DNA of 64,000 bases from Oscheius dolichura (taxonomy: Eukaryota; Nematoda; Chromadorea; Rhabditida; Rhabditidae), in assembly GCA_932521035.1 (NCBI GenBank), contig OW051492.1, forward strand, positions 2,418,001-2,482,000, in the 5' to 3' direction. Shown piece after piece: positions 55,609 through 64,000 of this stretch. Below the pieces are notes generated by a model. That model searched no databases and was not told where the DNA came from. It saw only the letters and a program-made list of their open reading frames with translations. The position numbers were made by a program, and so were the translations under genes. Each line of letters starts with the position of its first letter. Position 1 is the stretch's first letter.

Positions 55609-56312
55609 TTATTTAAGGTTATAGCCATACAATAATAAGAAAATCTCCGTATAGATGTCATTGCCACATGGGTTATGAGGACGCCTGCCCACGAAATAGA
55701 CGTCATCGAGCGCGTACCCATGGCCGAGTGATTTCCGTACGGCGTCTATCTTCTGCTGCTTGGTTACTGGGCCAACATTATACCATCTATGGTTTAACTC
55801 TTTAATTGCTGCTCTGTCGGTAGCTGAGACCGGATATCGCCAGTAATAGAAGCAAGTCAGGCTGAACTGTAAATTGTAGAAAATAGGAATAGAGAGAGCG
55901 GAGATGAGACCTCGAGTAAAGTCATCTTATGAAAACGGCTACGTTGCTGCTCATAAGAAGAGCTTTCGATATCCTTTGATGTTGTCGGTTCCATTTGAAA
56001 CATAACTCGAATAATGACGCTTGACTGGATGTATTCCTCCAGAAGAGGGGCCACCGTCGATCGGGTTATGAGAAAAGGCAGTCTCCACCAGATTACAGTA
56101 TCTAGAATTGATGGGGATGAGTTTGAGGACGGATAGGAGGGACTGCTGGAAGAGACTGGTCATTTTATAAGGAGGAGGATGACCTGGGAGGAAATCTTGA
56201 CACAGAGATGGTTGGGGATACGGTTTAAATCCAGCGGAGACCTCTGTAGATGCTTCAGAGAGAAGGATTCCATCAGAAAATCCGCATACGCGAGATGTTC
56301 GTCGGAACTCAT
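55609..56312 (-). CDS. LGHG/DVYFVG-family protein, member 2
   Basis: The ATG is at 56310-56312 (MSSDEHLAYADFLMESFSLK), 18 bases from a CTTTCAG acceptor. The exon ends CCCAG|GTCATCC with acceptor TCTTCCAG giving QSLLSVLKLIPIN. The next block, ITRSTVAPLLEEYIQSS, is in another frame around 56090-56110, so a short intron or a frameshift lies there. After SRFHKMTLLE a GT..ACAG intron leads to FSLTCFYYWRYPVS, KQQKIDAVRKS and the signature LGHGYALDDVYFVGRRPHNP, ending LLLYGYNLK with TAA at 55609-55611. It is a paralogue of 42744-43352. The function is unknown. Confidence 0.55.
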
Positions 56313-57105
56313 TGTGGAGTATATCGTCTTCGTCTTCGGCGGTCTCTGAAAGTGCTTAAAATAGACGCCACAGAGGCATTGATTAATGGATATATTGATT
56401 TTCTGGTGATGAGTATGATACCGTAACCGGAGAAGACGCGATCCCCGCCTTCTGCGCCTCTCGCGTCTTTACCAGCCATATTGTACCAATTTCTCTTGTT
56501 CCCATACAATTTCCACTACTAAACTCACTAGAAAAGATACCTGATATTCTAAAACTGCAGTAATCCTGCCTCCAAATTGAGCAGTACCGTTAATCTCGGG
56601 CCCCCTCATCTATGTGCTGGGCCCGGAATTGGCGGGCCATACGGCAGGCTCTAGAGGCCGTGAGAGGATGGAACTGACGAATTATCCCGTATTATTTCAT
56701 AGAAAACTCAATTGATCGCTTTTCCTAACCCCAATTGGCCCCCTTCCCTTCCCTTGTTCTCCGACCCCCTTGCCCGCTTCTTCCCCAAGCCGTGTCCTCC
56801 GTTTACACTGCTCAAATAATCCCTGCCATATAAGCACACGTCGACTTTTCGACAAAGCGAACAATGCTTCTTGTTCTCTTCTTCTTCTAAACATACAATT
56901 TCCATTTTCTTCTTTTCCAATTCTCTAGAAAGTCCATCTACATTGAAGTTTAGTATCTGAAACGGGAATAAGGGGCGCGTATACGTGTAATAGGCTGTTT
57001 CAAGGGGGAATTTCCCGAATTTTCCATTTCTATAACCTTTTTTTCATATTCTATAGATTGCTCCTTGTATTCTTATTAATTGTGATTAAAAATCTGCACT
57101 TTAGA
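56313..57105. other. Intergenic, no firm gene
   Basis: A reverse-strand ORF around 56708-56920 (MEKKKMEIVCLEEEENKK, CSLC) follows a CGTTTCAG acceptor and could be an exon, but no partner exon joins in frame. Confidence 0.35.
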
Positions 57106-57843
57106 ATGAGGTGGCTTCTTGGCTTAGCGGTGTGCGCCGCCTTGGCAGCCGCTCAGGAGGAAGGCGCTCCCAAGGGGCCTAAAGTCACAGATAAGGTTGG
57201 TTTCTCCCCTCTTTCTCAAAATTTACCCCTTTAGGTATGGTTTGACATGGAAATTGGGGGCAAACCAGTCGGCCGGATTGTTATCGGCCTCTTCGGTAAG
57301 ACTGTTCCCAAGACGGCTACCAATTTCATTGAACTGGCCAAAAAGCCAAAGGTTTTGCCTCTTTTCTATCCAATAAAATCAGTAATTTAGGGAGAAGGCT
57401 ATGTGGGAAGCAAATTCCACCGTGTCATTGAAGATTTCATGATCCAGGGAGGCGACTTCACCAAGGGAGACGGCACCGGGGGCAAATCCATCTACGGGGA
57501 GAAATTCCCCGATGAGAACTTCAAGTTGAAGCACTACGGTGCCGGATGGCTGTCGATGGCCAATGCTGGAAAAGATACCAACGGGTCACAGTTCTTCATC
57601 ACGGTCAAGAAGACCAGCTGGCTTGATGGACGCCATGTCGTTTTTGGAAAGGTTCGCTTATTCCCTAGAAATAAATAAAAAAGTATTTCTAACCTTCAGG
57701 TCCTTGAAGGAATGGATGTTGTCCGCCACATTGAGAAGACTCCCAAAAATCCTGGAGACAAGCCCAAGGAGGATGTCATTATTGCCGCTGCGGGGCACGA
57801 GGCCGTTGAGACTCCTTTCGCCGTCCATCGCAACGACGCCTAA
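57106..57843 (+). CDS. Secretory-pathway cyclophilin (peptidyl-prolyl isomerase B type), 203 aa
   Basis: Exons are 57106-57195, 57235-57351, 57391-57651 and 57700-57843, phase 0. The ATG follows CTTTAGA, a likely trans-splice site. Signal peptide: [17 protein letters not shown]. The cyclophilin fold is complete: [40 protein letters not shown] (catalytic Arg in FHR), [33 protein letters not shown] (cyclosporin-binding Trp). The C-terminus [15 protein letters not shown] resembles nematode CYN-5/CYN-6. These enzymes speed proline isomerisation in ER folding, including of collagens. Confidence 0.95.
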
Positions 57844-58126
57844 TACCTCTGCCTTCTCCTATTTATCTATTTATTGCCTTATATGACTATGGCTACCCAT
57901 CTATGGCCTTTATTCTGTTACGGTTTGATTTGTAGTTACAAGATGTTGCAGTGAACGCTTTGCAATCAATTCACTCTTCCATTTTGTTATTTGTGTACAT
58001 CTTATGAGAAGGGTAATCTCTAAAAATTTATACTAAAACAAAACAACACTGGAAACAATGAAGAGGAAAACCAATAACAAAATAATATCACAAAAAAAAG
58101 ACGAAAGAGATACCCTTCATAATCGT

Positions 58127-59826
<1,700 letters not shown>

Positions 59827-60313
59827 TTACCATGTAATTGTTATATTATCTTCTGATAGCTGCTCTTTTTAGTACTGGAGGTAAACTCTACCTGAAGAAT
59901 ATAATCATTTACATTGTCTATTTGCACAAAAATTCATTTTCACAAGAAGAAGAAAGAAATCACACAAATTGAATAGATTCGGCTAGATGGAGGGGAACCC
60001 TTTTCGTTAGACGAAAGTTTTCAGGTATTTCTGTTCATAAAATTACATGAGGGGATTTGTAATCAGGCAAATTTACACAAGGCAATGAAAATCTAAAAAA
60101 GGGAGGTGGGTGAAAGGCAACAAAAAGAAGAGAAAGTTTTTGCAACTGAATGGGGCTAAAAACGCTAAAAAGAGCGCATGAATCAGTTGAAATTGGAACA
60201 AACTTTCAGGATGGCTGACTATATATAGAAAAGCTGTGAAATGTACAACAATTGACAAACATATTTGGGAAGAGGTAGTGTGCTGAATAAGGCATTCAAT
60301 TTGAGAACTTCTT
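59827..60313. other. Short intergenic region, no gene seen
   Basis: AT-rich, ORFs without support. It holds the 5' flank of DUS2 and the 3' flank of the RanBPM gene. Confidence 0.5.
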
Positions 60314-63300
60314 CTAATGAGCAGCAGCAATGGCAGCACGTGAATGAGTTGGCTGATCGGCGTCCATTCCCTCTTCTTCCGAAGAACTTTCTTCCTCTTC
60401 GTCGGAAACTCCTTCCGATTCACTTACTTCTTCCGAACTTGTTGTTGAATAAGTTGACATGGAATCTAAAGAAGTTTTATTTCTTTCTTTTCTTTTATAT
60501 TTTTTACCGTCTGATTCTGATTCCTCGTCGTCGCTTGTATCCGATGAACCTTCATCCGTTTCATCCTCTTCTTCATCAGAACTACTACCGTATATCTGTG
60601 AATTTGCTACTCTTTTCTTTCGTGCATAACATACGACTTCTGTATCGTTTGTATAAACGGCAGCAGCACAGTCGTGCTCCAAAAGTCTTAGTTTTCTCTC
60701 TTTCCACATCAACAGAAGATAAGGTAGAGTGAAAGGGCCGCTTACTGTTCGAATTCCCGTGTCCGAATGGAATGATTCTAATGTGGGTTCTTTTTTATTG
60801 GCTTTCAGGTTATTTTACCCATAATACTGTCATTTACTCTCCGTACCACTGTATTTACATGATTTTTGTGAAGATATGGATGATTCCGAATGGTTTCCTT
60901 GGATAGATACAAGCTGGGCAATGCTTCCTATAACCGGACACGGTTTTTTTGTATCAGGAAGTGGAAAAGACTAAAGAAGCTTCAAAATTGCACCTCTACA
61001 AGTTGGACAAGATAGTCGTCCATGTAGTTGGCTGTCCGTGCTTCTTCAGCAATACGGCATCCGAGAGAAATAAGCTCTTCAAGCGTCGCTCTACTAAAAA
61101 CATTATTTCTTTTTGAGTTCTGAAATTTTTTTACTCTTCCGGTGGATAATCCCCGATATTCTGGCTCTCCGAATGAGAAATATCTCCATTTGTAACTTCT
61201 AAAAGATGTATTTTTCTCAAAATGAATGGAAAACTCACGGTCTGCTTCTCTCACGTCATGGAAAGCTACTCCATTGCCATTTGTGATGTGAGTACCATTT
61301 TTAGACGAGCATGGATGATCATTTGATGACGAACTCAGTCTACTGGCAACGGACAATCTTGCCGATTGGACTTTCTTGCTCGGAGCGTCATTTTCTGTGG
61401 AATCTGCGCAATAAATGGGAAAATTGAGAAAACGAACGATTGCTACGGCTTCTTTTATGTGGATTTTGTGTGGGAGGAGCCGACGACGTTGAAGGCTGCT
61501 GGGAATTTCCATTTGTCAGGGAAGAATGTGAGGTTCCGTTGGCCATTTTAGACGGTTTGGGGGCGGATTCCTGGATATTTCTCATTATTGGGGAAGTTTT
61601 ATATGGCCTTCTTGGGCTTTTTCAGCTGTATTTATTCACTTCAAATATTCGAAAACTCACATTGACAATGAAGCGACAGACGCCTTCTACAAAAGATTGG
61701 ACTCGAAGCACGAGCATAGCTTGTTTTCTCTTCGATATGATGTTGCGGGTCATTTGAGGGAAATATTTTTCAATCAGCTGAATAGCTTCTGCCGATTTGT
61801 GACTTCTTATCAGATCCATGATCTTTTTCCGGACTTGAATCATATCCAACGGTTCCTGCGCTGGCTCAGGGATATAACGGTTGAATGATTCAAATGTTGA
61901 AGCGTAACCTTCAACCTGGAGATAGCTGGACACGGCTCTAGAAGAAATTTAGATTTTTCTATTGATTGGATTACTTGTGGCACCAATCGTGCTTCTCCAG
62001 AACGGGCAATTCAATTGCTTCGATTTGTTTTCTCACAAAACTCTTAGTCTTCTGGAACAGGTAGTATTTTTATTGTTTTTTTTTTTGGATTTACCTCTAT
62101 TTGCTCGTGAATATCATAAACAAATGGAACCTGGCCAAAGTTTGCATCGATCTTTTCATGAGGACTTTGCATTCCAACCACTGGATAAAGTTCAGCTCCA
62201 AAATCGACATTTTCTTTGGCTATTCCTGAAATAATCGATTTTTCTTGTTTTTTTCTTTCTATTGGCGTAATCTTCATTGATATTGAGTAGTTTTGCCATG
62301 TACTTGCCGTTTTTCTTTATCTTTACCCAACAAACCTTGAAGTGCTCCATTTTTTGTAAAGAATATGCTGTTTTCAATCATATTGATTCCACATCCTATT
62401 GTATCTCCTGTGCTGAATTTTTCTCCATATGGTTGGCCGTTTCCACTTGAAGAAAAGAAATGACCGTCGTCTCCATGATATCCATAGGAACAAGTGTCCC
62501 ATCCTATAAGAATTGCCTGTTTTTGTTTTTCTATTTTCAGGTGAACCTGGGAGTCTATTCGTTTGAACATTCTTTTGGCATACCCCAATGCCTAAACATC
62601 CTGATGGACTTTCTTTTATGACAATCTAAAATGAATTTGCTTCTCTGGGATGGAATAAATGACCTCAAAGTAGTAGATTCCACAGACTGTGGGGATAAAA
62701 TTATTTGCCCTTACTGCGCTGGCATTAGCTGTTGCATTTTGAGGCACCTTGGTTGGATTGTCAGCACCTAATATTGATTTTACTGGGTATATTATGAAAC
62801 TAACTTCGGTGAACGACTCTCAATCCATCGCCACTTATTGTCAAGCACTTGGCTTTATCCTCATCGTTCCAGCATGTTGGAAGCATAGCCTTTACCTGAA
62901 TAAATACGTTTCGCTAACAAATGGGAGGGAATGAACTTGAGCGAGATCTTGAAGAGCTATGGCTGGATAAAGGGAAGCCAGTCGGGCAATAACAAGGTTT
63001 TCATCCGGCTCGTAAGTATCTGCATGCTCTGGTGATGGAACAGTCTCCAAGCTGCGCTAAAATATATTGGATATTGGGGAAAATGCGCTGATGAAATTGT
63101 TGTTCTTGTAATAAACAAACAAGTTTTCCTTTCTCCATCGAATAGGGGAATAGTGGAATATGGGCTAGTGGACCGATTGCACCACGTGATCTCACAATAA
63201 CTGCCGTCGATGGAAATTTCACCGCGTCTTTCACCGGTTTATCTTTCCACACTTTTGATATGCGTTGAACATTCCCTTATTGAGAAGATTGACCGACAAA

Positions 63301-63410
63301 CAGCGGTTCTGGCTTTCTTTACTCACCACTGAATCAAGATCTTCTTCTGAATTGGCTACTGGCTGCATGTGGGTAAACTGTTGAGGCAAATATCTGCCTA
63401 ACGGCTGCAT
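60314..63410 (-). CDS. RanBPM (RANBP9/10) homologue
   Basis: Proposed ATG at 63408-63410 ([20 protein letters not shown]) and stop at 60314-60316. In order: [49 protein letters not shown], then the SPRY core [59 protein letters not shown]. LisH/CTLH region: [20 protein letters not shown] and [21 protein letters not shown] Ser-rich linker leads to [17 protein letters not shown] and an acidic Ser/Glu/Asp-rich tail (about 60700-60314). RanBPM is a scaffold of the CTLH (GID-type) E3 ubiquitin ligase. The N-terminal exon order near 63000-63300 and the short intron at about 60980 are unresolved. Confidence 0.82.
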
Positions 63411-63563
63411 TATTGGTGGTGAATTCAGGTTTTGCCACTGAATTGTGAAATGACGAGTATCACTGACTGTAGTAGATATAACAGAGTACTAAACTCTCAT
63501 AGCAACCACATCAGAGATCGGAAAATTTATTCTGCTCGATTTCCTAGTAAACTAAATAACGGT

Positions 63564-63996
63564 TTAATATTTCCAAGGATCAGCGTGTGGTGGTAAGGCA
63601 AGGCGTCGTGTTTCGTACATCTTTGAATGACCCTAAAAATGATAGATTTCTCTTGGATGTAATGCTCTTATCGCATACGTCTGCCTACTTTCTGTAAGCA
63701 ATGACTGAAAATACAATACAAATCAATAAACATGGAAATTGCGAATATATGAGAGAGAGGAGCTTTACGCTCACTATTCCACCTTTGTTCATTGACTGTG
63801 GCAATGAAAAATTTATCCACAAAACTAAACAAAAAAAAGAATGAAGAACTTTACTAACCTTCATCATTTCAGCCTTAGTCTTTCCAGCATTTTCCCAGCA
63901 TGTTGCAATGTAAGCAGCGCCTAAGCAGGCTAGCAAATAGCCACGGTTGTCCCAGACTGCGGTTTTAGCCAAATAACTGAAGGTAAATGTGCCCAT
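63564..63996 (-). CDS. Small single-span protein, possibly NDUFB1-like complex I subunit (68 aa)
   Basis: Exon 1 is 63859-63996 and exon 2 is 63564-63632, phase 0, with a 226-nt intron (GTTAGT to TTTTAG). The sequence is MGTFTFSYLAKTAVWDN, one membrane span (RGYLLACLGAAYIATCW), then a basic, Lys-rich stretch and GHSKMYETRRLALPPHAD ending PWKY. Size, one N-terminal span and the end ...PxxxxxWK resemble the NDUFB1/MNLL subunit of mitochondrial complex I. This is a weak resemblance from memory. The window ends 4 bases upstream of the ATG, so its 5' region is not visible. Confidence 0.5.
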
Positions 63997-64000
63997 CTAT

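Noticed and set aside
56708..56990. Reverse-strand exon-like ORF with CLEEEENKKHCSLC after a TTTCAG
   Set aside because: Upstream candidate exons do not join in frame and there are too few cysteines for a RING or zinc finger.

Overview
The window is eukaryotic and most likely nematode. Introns are very short (about 35-60 nt) and usually end in TTTCAG or TTTTAG. Several start codons lie just behind an unpaired TTTCAG-type acceptor, as expected for spliced-leader trans-splicing. The gene families fit too: lectins with C-type lectin domains, BTB proteins, small heat-shock proteins of the WDWPLQ type, a UGT, a serpentine-type 7TM receptor and RTE-like LINE remains. No species is claimed. All gene models were spliced by eye from reading frame and GT-AG (rarely GC-AG) signals.

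Layout. 0-9 kb: LINE 3' end, a 49-residue secreted peptide gene, a small heat-shock gene, then two nearly identical genes for about 440-residue secreted Cys-containing proteins facing each other tail to tail (3.6-5.5 kb and 6.3-8.6 kb). 9-15 kb: a poorly explained stretch, a GATAC satellite, a MITE, a decayed Kelch gene, a tRNA-like relic, a hairpin element and the 3' end of a UGT gene. 15-25 kb: a second small heat-shock gene, two guanylate kinase genes (one with an insertion in its P-loop), two divergent two-CTLD lectin genes and a Cys-rich peptide gene. 25-35 kb: a BTB gene and its pseudogene, a second MITE copy, a Lys-rich protein, an SLC25A44-like mitochondrial carrier, a Helitron helicase scrap and an unrecognised gene. 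35-48 kb: a protein kinase-Kelch fusion, a multi-membrane-span gene, an ABHD17-like hydrolase and a tandem pair of Kelch genes. 47-57 kb: a 7TM receptor, a paralogue of the multi-span gene and a cluster of small secreted or unrecognised genes. 57-64 kb: conserved housekeeping genes (ER cyclophilin, DUS2 tRNA dihydrouridine synthase, RanBPM/RANBP9, and a small single-span protein that may be an NDUFB1-like complex I subunit).

The window shows frequent local duplication. Seven families have two or more copies here (Kelch, guanylate kinase, BTB, small HSP, 8-Cys peptide, TGAP peptide, LGHG/DVYFVG family), as do the inverted secreted-gene pair and the multi-span pair. Duplicates are often inverted, and several are decaying by small indels or nonsense changes. 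The most interesting points are a promoter cassette shared by three unrelated secreted-peptide genes, an 8-Cys peptide family with exactly conserved spacing, the TGAP-repeat secreted proteins, the kinase-Kelch fusion and the guanylate kinase P-loop insertion.
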